Part shown: positions 1-7,029 of the stretch, piece after piece
Position numbering within the stretch: position 1 is the first letter of the stretch
Layout of the letters: every line of letters starts with the position of its first letter
Assembly (NCBI RefSeq): GCF_051857535.1
Contig: NZ_JBPZGY010000005.1
Coordinates: 124,001 to 188,000, forward strand
Length of the DNA stretch: 64,000 nucleotides
Origin: Roseateles_B sp051857535
GTDB lineage: Bacteria > Pseudomonadota > Gammaproteobacteria > Burkholderiales > Burkholderiaceae_C
Direction of reading: 5' to 3'
Translations under genes and position numbers: made by a program
Notes under the pieces: generated by a model
The model's database searches: none
The model's input: the letters and a program-made list of their open reading frames with translations, nothing else
What the model was told of the DNA's origin: nothing

Positions 1-408
1 GCCGCGGTCCTGCAGGGCCTGGGGCAGGTCCCAGTGGTTGAGGGTCAGGTGGGGCTGCAGGCCGCGGGCCAGCATGCCGTCCACCAGGCGGTCGTAGAAG
101 GCCAGGCCGGCCTCGTTCCAGGCGCCCTGGCCGGTGGCTTGCACGCGCGGCCAGCTCACGCTGAAGCGGTAGGCGTTGACGCCCAGACTCTGGATCAGGT
201 CGAGGTCATCGGCCCAGCGCTGGTAGTGCTCGCAGGCCACGCGGCCGTCGCTCGCGTCGGCAATGGCACCGGGCTGGCGGCAGAAGGTGTCCCAGATGCT
301 GGGGCCCTTGCCGTCGACGTCGGCGGCGCCCTCGATCTGGAAGGCGCTGGTGGAGACGCCCCAGACGAAGTCGGGCGGGAAGTGCAGGGCGGTGGTCGGG
401 TCGGTCAT
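1..408 (-). CDS. GH1 family beta-glucosidase, N-terminal part (runs off the left edge)
   Basis: The frame is open from an ATG at 408 to the window edge and gives 136 residues. It begins MTDPTTALHFPPDF and then shows the GH1 N-terminal signature FVWGVSTSAFQIEGA at about residues 14-28. Further on are GPSIWDTF, the CEHYQRW region and TLNHWDLPQAL, all typical of GH1 beta-glucosidases near the first part of the TIM barrel. Enzymes of this family hydrolyse beta-linked glucosides or galactosides with two catalytic glutamates, which lie beyond this window. No signal peptide is visible, so it is probably cytoplasmic and acts on sugar brought in by the adjacent ABC permeases. It starts 44 bases after the permease stop on the same strand. 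Confidence 0.9.
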   Translation of the reverse strand, partial: MTDPTTALHFPPDFVWGVSTSAFQIEGAADVDGKGPSIWDTFCRQPGAIADASDGRVACEHYQRWADDLDLIQSLGVNAYRFSVSWPRVQATGQGAWNEAGLAFYDRLVDGMLARGLQPHLTLNHWDLPQALQDRG

Positions 409-452
409 GGGTCGGGTGAGCGAAGGAAGGGCGGGTGTCGAAAGGGGCCGGC

Positions 453-1286
453 TCACTTGACGGCACCGGCCGTCAGGCCGGCGATGAGTTGGCGTGAGGC
501 CAGCATGAAGAGGGCGATCAGGGGCAGGGTGGCGACGGCAGCGCCTGCGATGAGGGCGCCCCATTCGGTGTCCACCGGGTTCTGCAGCAGGCGCAGGGCC
601 AGGGGCAGGGTGAAATGCTCCGGGCTGCGCAGCACGATCAGCGGGCCCACGAAGTTGTTCCAGCTGCCGATGAAGCTGATGAGCCCGAGCGTGCCCAGGG
701 CCGGCTTGAGCAGGGGCAGCACGATGCGCACGAAGAGGCCGAACTCGCCGCAGCCGTCCATGCGGGCGGCCTCGACCAGTTCACGGGGCACGGCGCTGCG
801 CACGTACTGGCGCATCAGGAAGATGCCGAAGGCATTGGCCGCGCCGGGCAGGTACAGGGCCCGCGGCTCGTCGATCCAGCCCAGCAGGTCCATCACCATG
901 AAGCTGGGAATCATGCTCATGAAGCTGGGCAGCAGCATGGTGCCCAGCACCAGCGCGAACAGCGGGCGCTTGAAGCGGAACTCGAACATCGCGAAGGCAT
1001 AGCCGCCCATGGCGCAGAAGAGCAGCGTCAGGGCCGTGGACATCAGCGCCACGTAGAGGCTCCAGCCCACGCTGCGCCAGAAGGGGATGCGCTCGCCCAG
1101 CAGGCGCAGATTGGCCAGCAGGTCATCGCCGAACCACAGGGGCGGGGGCACGCTGAAGATGTCGGTCCGCGACTGCGTGGCGAAGACGAACATCACGTAG
1201 AAGGGCGCCAGCATCAGCAGGGCGCCGACGCCGACGAGGGCGTAGGCCAGCCACCGCGAGGTGTTCACAACAGGCCAGGTGCTCAT
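453..1286 (-). CDS. ABC sugar transporter permease, MalG/LacG type
   Basis: This is a 277-residue inner-membrane permease with about six hydrophobic segments. The cytoplasmic EAA loop is visible as EAARMDGCGEFGLFVRIVLP, the site that docks the ATPase subunit. The start is the ATG at 1286, which overlaps the TGA of the upstream permease by one base (TGATG). A longer frame reaching further upstream would run deep into that gene and is rejected. It pairs with the MalF-type permease and the binding protein to form a CUT1 sugar importer. No ATP-binding subunit lies in the window; it may be to the left or be a shared MsmX/UgpC-type ATPase elsewhere. The substrate is inferred to be a beta-glucoside from the adjacent GH1 gene. 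Confidence 0.9.
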   Translation of the reverse strand: MSTWPVVNTSRWLAYALVGVGALLMLAPFYVMFVFATQSRTDIFSVPPPLWFGDDLLANLRLLGERIPFWRSVGWSLYVALMSTALTLLFCAMGGYAFAMFEFRFKRPLFALVLGTMLLPSFMSMIPSFMVMDLLGWIDEPRALYLPGAANAFGIFLMRQYVRSAVPRELVEAARMDGCGEFGLFVRIVLPLLKPALGTLGLISFIGSWNNFVGPLIVLRSPEHFTLPLALRLLQNPVDTEWGALIAGAAVATLPLIALFMLASRQLIAGLTAGAVK

Positions 1287-2206
1287 CACGCACGCTCCTT
1301 GCCGAAGGCTCGGTGCAGGGCCGCCGTGGCCGCCGCGAGGACCGCGAACAGCAGCCACGACATCGCTGCCGCCGCGCCGAAGTCGTTGAAGTCGAAGGCC
1401 AGGCGGTAGAGGTAGACCGCGCTGCTCATGCCGGCCTGGTCATTGCCGCCGCGGCCGTTGGTCAGCACGAAGGGCTCCTCGAAGAGCTGCAGGCTGCCCA
1501 CCACCGAGAGGGTGAAGCCGAAGAGCATCATGCTGCGCAGCCCCGGCAGGGTGATGTGCAGGAAGCGCTGCCAGGGGCTGGCGCCGTCCATGGTCGCGGC
1601 CTCGTACAGGTCCTTGGGGATGGTCTGCAGGGCGGCGAGGTAGAGCACGGTGTGGAAGCCCACGTAGCGCCAGAACACGACCAGGGCGATGGCGGGGCGC
1701 AGGCGGTCGGGGTCGTTGAGCCAGTCGATGGCCTGTGCGGGCAGCAGCAGGCCCAGGCCTGGCAGCTGGCGCAGGGCGCCGAGGCCGCTGTTGATCAGCC
1801 CGTAGTCGGTCGAGAACAGCGCGCTGAACAGGATGGCGATGGCCACCGTGGAGGTGATGTAGGGCAGGAAGTAGGCGCCCATCAGCGCATTGCGCCAGCG
1901 CTGGCCCAGGGCCTGCAGCCCGCAGGCCAGGGGCAGGGCTACCAGGTGCTGCGGCACGGCGCTGGCCACGCCCAGCCACACGGTGTTGCCCAGGGACTTC
2001 CAGAACCAGGCGTCCTTCAGCGCGAAGGCGAAGTTCTCCAGGCCCACCCACTCCATGGCCGCGAGGCCGCTGGTGGGCTCCCAGCGGTTCAGGGCCAGCC
2101 ACAGCGAGAACAGCAGCGGGAAGAGGCCGAAGACGGCGAAGAGCAGCAGGAAGGGCGCCAGGAAGAGGTAGGGCGCGCCGGAGGGGCGGATGCGCAGGCG
2201 CTTCAT
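1286..2206 (-). CDS. ABC sugar transporter permease, MalF/LacF type
   Basis: This is a 306-residue permease. It opens with a short basic stretch (MKRLRIRPSG) and a first membrane segment at about residues 13-37, and ends after five more segments. The EAA loop reads EAATMDGASPWQRFLHITLP, the MalF-type sequence. The ATG at 2206 overlaps the stop of the binding-protein gene by four bases (ATGA), indicating translational coupling. Gene order, binding protein then MalF then MalG, is that of CUT1 carbohydrate importers. It has no long periplasmic insertion like that of E. coli MalF, so it resembles the LacF/UgpA form. Confidence 0.9.
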   Translation of the reverse strand: MKRLRIRPSGAPYLFLAPFLLLFAVFGLFPLLFSLWLALNRWEPTSGLAAMEWVGLENFAFALKDAWFWKSLGNTVWLGVASAVPQHLVALPLACGLQALGQRWRNALMGAYFLPYITSTVAIAILFSALFSTDYGLINSGLGALRQLPGLGLLLPAQAIDWLNDPDRLRPAIALVVFWRYVGFHTVLYLAALQTIPKDLYEAATMDGASPWQRFLHITLPGLRSMMLFGFTLSVVGSLQLFEEPFVLTNGRGGNDQAGMSSAVYLYRLAFDFNDFGAAAAMSWLLFAVLAAATAALHRAFGKERA

Positions 2207-3489
2207 CGCTGGGCCCTCGTCTGCAGCAGGCGCTCGGCGTCACCCAGGGCGCTGGCGATGTCCTTGCCGCGGGTCAGGACCTTGTCCAGTTCGGTGTTGA
2301 TGACCTCGTCGGCGAAGGCGTCCTGGCGGTGCACGGCCACGGGCGTGATCCGCCGCGCGGCCTCGCGCCACAGGTGCCGGGCCCGCTGGCCGCCGAGGAA
2401 GGCCACCGGCTCGTCGAAGAAGGGGTCCTCGAAGGTGTCGACCAGGGCGGGGAAGATGTCGTGCGTCTGGAAGGCGTCCAGCAGCAGGGTCTTGTTGAGG
2501 GTCAGGTCTTGCATGAAGTCCCAGGCCAGGGCCCGGCGGGCCGGATCGCCCTTGGCCGGCAGGGCGTAGAAGCTGCCGCCATAGGCCGCGAAGGCGCCTT
2601 CGGGGAGCTGGGCCGCGCGCCACAGGCCGCGGGTCTTGGGCGCCAGCCAGGAGCCCATGAAGCCCACCAGCCAGGCGCCTATCATCTGCGTGGCGATGAG
2701 GCCGCGGCGGAAGCCCTCGGTCCAGTCGCTGGACCAGTTGTAGACCTTGGCATCCAGGCCTTCGGCGCGCACCTGGCGGGCCAGCTCGAAGGCGCGCCGG
2801 AAGCGCGGGCCGTTGACCAGCACGCGGTTGTCCTCGCTGAAGTAGAGGCCCTCGCCGGGCGCCACGCCGGTGCGGATGAGGATGTCCTTCATGTCCCGCG
2901 CATGGGCCAGCAGGTAGGCGCCGGTCTTGCGGCGGATCTCGCGGCCGGCGGCCACATAGCCGGCCCAGCTGCCGTTGAGGTCCGAGGCCTGCAGGCCGGC
3001 GCGGCTGAGCAGGTCTTGGCGGTACAGCAGGGTGCCGGGGCCGATGTCCGAGGGCAGGGCCACCACCTCGCCGCGGCGGTTGCTGGCCTGGCCCCAGGTG
3101 TAGGGCACGAAGCGCTCGCGCAGGCGGTCCGCCTGGCAGGGCGCCTGGCGCAGGTCGAAGAGGCCGCGGCCCTGGGCGAAGCGGCCCACATAGCCCACCT
3201 CCAGCGCCATCAGGTCCGGCAGGTGGCTGCCGGTGGACAGCGCGGTGATCATGGCCGTGTGGTGGTCGTTCATCTCGCGGCTGATGACCTCCACCTCCAC
3301 GCCGGGGTGGCGGGCCGTCCAGGCCGGCACGGCCGCGCGGACGATGGCGTCCAGCTTGGGATAGGCCGCGACGCTCAGCCGCTGCGGCGTGGCCGCCCGG
3401 CCGGCGCCGGCCCACAGGCCCAGGGCCAGCCCCAGGCCGGCCCGTCTTTGTCCATCTACCTGTTGTGCATCCACGCGCTGTGCGTCCAC
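2203..3489 (-). CDS. Extracellular sugar-binding protein of the ABC importer
   Basis: This is a 428-residue family 1 solute-binding protein. The start used is GTG at 3489; a second GTG at 3474 is an alternative. Residues about 1-32 form a signal peptide with arginines at 15-16, a hydrophobic core and a small-residue cleavage site near GRA-AT. The mature part has the usual pattern: VSREMNDHH-like N lobe, PDLMALEVGYVGRFA, then YGGSFYALPAKG and a C-terminal helical region. It would capture a sugar in the periplasm and deliver it to the two permeases encoded downstream. The leader from the promoter at 3601-3629 to the start codon is about 100 bases. No lipobox is visible. Confidence 0.88.
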   Translation of the reverse strand: MDAQRVDAQQVDGQRRAGLGLALGLWAGAGRAATPQRLSVAAYPKLDAIVRAAVPAWTARHPGVEVEVISREMNDHHTAMITALSTGSHLPDLMALEVGYVGRFAQGRGLFDLRQAPCQADRLRERFVPYTWGQASNRRGEVVALPSDIGPGTLLYRQDLLSRAGLQASDLNGSWAGYVAAGREIRRKTGAYLLAHARDMKDILIRTGVAPGEGLYFSEDNRVLVNGPRFRRAFELARQVRAEGLDAKVYNWSSDWTEGFRRGLIATQMIGAWLVGFMGSWLAPKTRGLWRAAQLPEGAFAAYGGSFYALPAKGDPARRALAWDFMQDLTLNKTLLLDAFQTHDIFPALVDTFEDPFFDEPVAFLGGQRARHLWREAARRITPVAVHRQDAFADEVINTELDKVLTRGKDIASALGDAERLLQTRAQR

Positions 3490-3585
3490 GTTGTCTCTCG
3501 TCTTTTTTCGGGCGCTGCATGGCGCCTCGGTGTCGTGGGCCGGAAGGCCGCGCCGGTCGATTCAGCTGGCTGCCGCCATTGATCG

Positions 3586-3599
3586 TGAAAGCGCTTTCA
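3586..3599. promoter_or_regulatory. LacI-family operator palindrome
   Basis: A perfect 14-bp palindrome, TGAAAGCGCTTTCA, sits immediately after the -10 box of the binding-protein promoter, so it covers the expected transcription start. The same core occurs before the TonB receptor gene (10084-10099). The central CG and the AAAGCG half-site are typical of LacI/GalR-family operators. The local LacI-type protein at 10230-11279 is the natural candidate to bind here and repress when inducer is absent. Confidence 0.85.
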
Positions 3600-3600
3600 A

Positions 3601-3629
3601 ACTATAGGGAAGCCAGATGCCGATGTCAA
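3601..3629 (-). promoter_or_regulatory. Sigma-70 promoter of the binding-protein/permease/GH1 operon
   Basis: On the minus strand the sequence reads TTGACA (3629-3624), a 17-base spacer, then TATAGT (3606-3601). This is a near-consensus sigma-70 promoter. The LacI-type palindrome starts one or two bases after the -10 box, a layout in which a bound repressor blocks initiation. The promoter lies between the halogenase gene stop (3665) and the binding-protein start, so the ABC transporter genes can be transcribed separately from the TonB-receptor gene group. Confidence 0.85.
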
Positions 3630-3664
3630 TGGCGCAGGCCCGGTGGACCCCGCCTTTCCAGGGC

Positions 3665-5215
3665 TCAGGCCATGGCGTGCCCGGCCTTGGCCTGGGCCGC
3701 CGCACAGAATCGCCGCACATAGGCCTCATGGGCCGGCAGGGACTGCACCGTGTGTGCCACCTGCTCATGGAGACTGCCCAGGAACTGCCGCAGCTCGGCC
3801 TCGCCCATCAGGTCGGCCACGGGGTGATAGGCCTGGGGCGTCAGACCCTGGCCCAGCATGACCTGGATCCAGGAGTTCTCGGCGAAGAGCTCGTCGGCAG
3901 GGCGGAACACGCGGCCGGTCTGCGCGAAAAGGTCCAGGCGGTGGCGCAGGCTGGCCGGCACGGTCATCTCGCGGCAATGCGTCCACAGCGCCGATCCCTT
4001 GCGGGCATTGAGGTGGTAGTGCAGGACGATGAAGTCACGGATGTGCTCCAGGTCCTTCTGCGTCTGGCGGTTGAATTCCTCGATGTCGCAGGCCTGGATG
4101 CCGCCCGCCGGGAACATCTGCAGCAGGCGGATGGCCGCGCGCTGGATCAGGTGGATGCTGGTGGACTCCAGCGGCTCGATGAAGCCGCTCGAGAGGCCCA
4201 CGGCGATGCAGTTCTTCTCCCAGGTCCGCAGGCGCTGGCCCGGCGTGAAGCGCAGCACCCGCGGCTGGATCAGCAGCTCGCCTTCCACGTGCTGGCGCAG
4301 CACCTCCGGCGCGTCGGCATCGGCCAGCAGCTGGCTGCTGTAGACCAGGCCATTGCCCACGCGGTGCTGCAGGGGGATGCGCCACTGCCAGCCGAAGTCG
4401 TGGGCGATGGAACGGGTGTAGGGCGGGGCCTCGCGCACGGCGGCGGTCTGCACGGCCACGGCGCGGTCGCAGGGCAGCCAGTGGGTCCAGTCCTCGTAGG
4501 CCACGCCCAGGGTCTCGCCCAGCAGCAGGGAGCGGAAGCCCGTGCAGTCGACGAAGAGGTCGCCCTCGACGAGGCTGCCGTCCTGCATGCGCAGGGCGCT
4601 CAGGGCGCCGTCCGGGCCGTCCGCGAGCACCTCGGCGATCTTGCCCTCCAGGCGCTGCACGCCGTGCTGCTCGGCGATCGTGCGCAGGAAGCGGGCATAG
4701 CGCGAGGCATCCAGGTGGTAGGCGTAGTTCAGCCCGTTGCGCGGCAGGTGCGCGAAGCGCTGGGCCTCGGCGGCGCGCAGCTCCAGGCAGTATTCGCCAT
4801 AGGGCCGGGCCAGGCCCTGGCGCTGTCCCTTGAGCCAGAAGTGCTGGAAGCCGGCGCTCCAGTGGTCCTGGCCGGTACGGCCGAAGGCGTGGATGTAGGA
4901 CTCGCCCGGCGCCTTCCAGCCTTCGAACTGGATGCCCAGCTTGAAGGTGGCCTGGGTGGCGGCCATGAACTCGGCCTCCTGGATGCCCATCAGCTCGTGG
5001 TAGGCGTGCAGGGCCGGGATGGTGGCCTCGCCCACGCCCACGGTGCCGATCTCCTCGGACTCCACCAGGCGGATCTGCAGCTGCTTCCCGAGCAGCTTGC
5101 CCATGAGGGCCGCGACCATCCAGCCGGCGGTGCCGCCCCCGGCGATGACGACGCGGCGCACGGCTTGCGAAGTGTGGAAGGGTGTCATGGGGAACCTCGT
5201 GGGATGGTCGCTCAT
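3665..5215 (-). CDS. Tryptophan-halogenase-like flavin-dependent protein
   Basis: A 516-residue protein of the tryptophan 7-halogenase family. It has the FAD dinucleotide motif GGGTAGW at residues 26-32, the halogenase-type lysine in FKLGIQF (Lys92, matching Lys79 of PrnA), and the family signature WQWRIP at 276-281. The SSGFIEPLESTSIHLIQ region is also conserved. True halogenases use FADH2, oxygen and halide to form HOCl, which the lysine holds near the substrate. Members found beside TonB receptors, SapC and cupin proteins have no settled substrate, so halogenation is possible but not shown. The ATG at 5215 overlaps the cupin gene stop by four bases (ATGA). A flavin reductase is not present in the window. 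Confidence 0.88.
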   Translation of the reverse strand: MSDHPTRFPMTPFHTSQAVRRVVIAGGGTAGWMVAALMGKLLGKQLQIRLVESEEIGTVGVGEATIPALHAYHELMGIQEAEFMAATQATFKLGIQFEGWKAPGESYIHAFGRTGQDHWSAGFQHFWLKGQRQGLARPYGEYCLELRAAEAQRFAHLPRNGLNYAYHLDASRYARFLRTIAEQHGVQRLEGKIAEVLADGPDGALSALRMQDGSLVEGDLFVDCTGFRSLLLGETLGVAYEDWTHWLPCDRAVAVQTAAVREAPPYTRSIAHDFGWQWRIPLQHRVGNGLVYSSQLLADADAPEVLRQHVEGELLIQPRVLRFTPGQRLRTWEKNCIAVGLSSGFIEPLESTSIHLIQRAAIRLLQMFPAGGIQACDIEEFNRQTQKDLEHIRDFIVLHYHLNARKGSALWTHCREMTVPASLRHRLDLFAQTGRVFRPADELFAENSWIQVMLGQGLTPQAYHPVADLMGEAELRQFLGSLHEQVAHTVQSLPAHEAYVRRFCAAAQAKAGHAMA

Positions 5216-6216
5216 CGGTTGAGCTTGTTCAGCAGCAGGGCGCGCAGGCGGCGGTGGGCGGTCTCGTCCAGCGGACCGAGCACGCCCCGGGCCTCGGGCG
5301 GGAGATGCGCCGCCGTCTCGGGGCCGGCGTCAAAGACGTAATGGTCGAACAGCGCGCGCCAGGCGTCGCGCTCGGCCGGCGGCAGGTCGCGCACGGTGGC
5401 CAGGGCCAGCCACAGGGCGCTCATGGGCGAATCCTGCCAGGCGGGCGTGCGGCGCCACCAGTAGTTGACGAGGCCGCTGAAGGGGTCCAGGGCCTGGACC
5501 TGGTGCCACCACTGGCTGGGGATGTAGAGCGCGTCACCGGCCTCCAGCGTCACCTTCTGCGCGCGGGCCTGGGCGGCGGCGTAGCGGGGGAAGCGCTGCA
5601 GGTCCGGCGCGGCGGCATCGACCAGGCTGATGGGCTGGCCGGCGGGCGTGAGGTCCAGAGGGCCGATGTAGAGATCGCCCACGGCATCCGGCGGATAGAG
5701 CGTGAAGCGGCGCCGGCCGCTGACGCAGCAGGCGATGTTGGCCGGCCAGTCCTGGTGGGCCGGCACGGTGACGCGGTTGCCCAGCCACAGGCTCACCAAG
5801 GGGGACTCCTCGGCCTCGAAGGCGAGCGGATGGTCCGCCAGCAGGCCGGGCAGGCAGGTCTCGACCGTGGTCGATCCCATGTAGACGGTGGACGGCGCGG
5901 GGTCGTCCAGCGCGGCCATCAGCTGGTCCAGCACCGTGCCGAAGGGCAGCAGGGCGCGGCTGAAGTTGAAGCCCTTGAAATCGGGTGTGTAGGCGATGCG
6001 GCCGGCGGTCTCCGGCGCCATCTGGTAGACGCCCACCGTGGCGTCCTGCCAGTGGCGGCGCAGCAGGGATGCGGCCTCGTGCGGGCCGCGGCGGGCGGCC
6101 TGCACCAGGGGCCAGTGCGAGACCAGGCCGCGCAGTACGCAGGGCTGCTCGCTGTCCGGCCCGCTGCCTGTCAGCGTGGCGGGAACCTGGCCCGGGATGC
6201 AGGGCAGCTCGCGCAT
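5212..6216 (-). CDS. JmjC-like/cupin_8 Fe(II)-dioxygenase-fold protein
   Basis: This 334-residue protein has the fold signature of cupin_8/JmjC-like 2-oxoglutarate oxygenases. The metal-binding HxD is visible as HQD (His154, Asp156) in VPAHQDWPANIACC, and the distal histidine is His238 in SQWWHQV. The motif RRRFTLYPP between them is typical of FIH-like hydroxylases. The ATG at 6216 is chosen; an in-frame TTG at 6264 would extend it back over the SapC gene end and has no clear ribosome site. It lies between SapC-type and halogenase genes, a set that recurs next to TonB receptors in Xanthomonas and Caulobacter carbohydrate loci. Its substrate is unknown. Confidence 0.82.
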   Translation of the reverse strand: MRELPCIPGQVPATLTGSGPDSEQPCVLRGLVSHWPLVQAARRGPHEAASLLRRHWQDATVGVYQMAPETAGRIAYTPDFKGFNFSRALLPFGTVLDQLMAALDDPAPSTVYMGSTTVETCLPGLLADHPLAFEAEESPLVSLWLGNRVTVPAHQDWPANIACCVSGRRRFTLYPPDAVGDLYIGPLDLTPAGQPISLVDAAAPDLQRFPRYAAAQARAQKVTLEAGDALYIPSQWWHQVQALDPFSGLVNYWWRRTPAWQDSPMSALWLALATVRDLPPAERDAWRALFDHYVFDAGPETAAHLPPEARGVLGPLDETAHRRLRALLLNKLNR

Positions 6217-6226
6217 CGCAGGCGTC

Positions 6227-6922
6227 TCAGGCGCGGCGCTGCTCGCGCTGCACGAGGTCGCCAAAGCGCGAGAGCGAGGCCACGGCCATCGCCAGCGGCA
6301 GCCAGTAGCCGCGCTCGTGAAGGTCGGCCACCACGGCGCCGGACAGGGCGTCCAGGCGCTCCTCGTGGATCACATGGAAGCCGCCGATGCGGCGCGTGCC
6401 GCCACCGGGCAGCGGCAGGTCCAGGGCCATGGGCTCCAGCAGTTCGAGCTGCAGCAGGGTATCGATGAAAGCCGGCAGGGTCTGCAGCCCTTCGTGCAGG
6501 GCCTGCAGCACGCTGATGCGATGCTCCAGCAGCGGCGAGAGGCCGCCCTGGGGCAGGAAGAGGGGTTCGCCACCCTGTTCGCTCAGACGGGGGCTGTCGA
6601 GGTCGATGTGCACGACCCATTGCGAGGCATCGCGGCCCACCATCAAGGGCTGGCGCTCCAGCGCCCAGGGCAGATGCGGCGCCTCCCAGCCCTGTGGGCC
6701 CAGGAAGAGGTTGCCGGCGCCGCTGAGGCTCATCAGGGCCACGGGCTGGAAGGGCAGCTCCCCGGTGCCAGCCTGGAAGACGATGGGAAAGCAGGCCTGC
6801 AGCAGGCGGAACTCCGCCGGCACCGTGGGCACGACCGGCAGGTCATCGCCCAGGGCGCGCGAGGGCGCGGGGTCCAGGCGCAGGGCCTGGTGGCTGATGT
6901 TGTCGAGCAGGGCGGGGCGCAT
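6227..6922 (-). CDS. SapC-family protein
   Basis: A 231-residue protein starting MRPALLDNISHQALRLD. It has the features of the SapC family (Pfam PF07277): a central FPIVFQAGTGELPFQPVAL stretch, a conserved LGPQGWEAPHLPWALERQPL region and a C-terminal NHERLDAL-like segment, here EERLDALSGAVVADLHERG. No signal peptide or membrane segment is visible. This family is unrelated to the SapC permease of peptide ABC transporters and has no proven function. The much longer open frame extending upstream is an out-of-frame reading of the TonB receptor gene. It is 107 bases downstream of the receptor gene and 10 bases upstream of the cupin gene, so the four genes probably form one operon. Confidence 0.78.
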   Translation of the reverse strand: MRPALLDNISHQALRLDPAPSRALGDDLPVVPTVPAEFRLLQACFPIVFQAGTGELPFQPVALMSLSGAGNLFLGPQGWEAPHLPWALERQPLMVGRDASQWVVHIDLDSPRLSEQGGEPLFLPQGGLSPLLEHRISVLQALHEGLQTLPAFIDTLLQLELLEPMALDLPLPGGGTRRIGGFHVIHEERLDALSGAVVADLHERGYWLPLAMAVASLSRFGDLVQREQRRA

Positions 6923-6960
6923 GGCGGATCCGAGGCTGGCGTGGGCCGATGGTAGAGAGA

Positions 6961-6992
6961 CAGGGATCCCGCCGGGAAGGGCAGGATCCCTG
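6961..6992. repeat. Inverted repeat between the TonB receptor and sapC-like genes
   Basis: CAGGGATCC at 6961-6969 and its exact reverse complement GGATCCCTG at 6984-6992 are separated by 14 bases. The RNA would form a 9-bp stem. There is no T run after it on the minus strand, so it is not a standard terminator. It could be a partial attenuator or an mRNA-stabilising hairpin that sets different expression levels for the abundant receptor and the downstream genes. Confidence 0.6.
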
Positions 6993-7029
6993 AGCGAGGG
7001 GCGCGTGGCGGCGCTCCCCAGTGCGGCGC

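Noticed and set aside
34..1002. Plus-strand frame across the GH1 and MalG-type genes
   Set aside because: Low-complexity reading opposite real genes, expected in GC-rich DNA.
6961..6992. Rho-independent terminator after the TonB receptor gene
   Set aside because: A stem is present but no T run follows on the minus strand.
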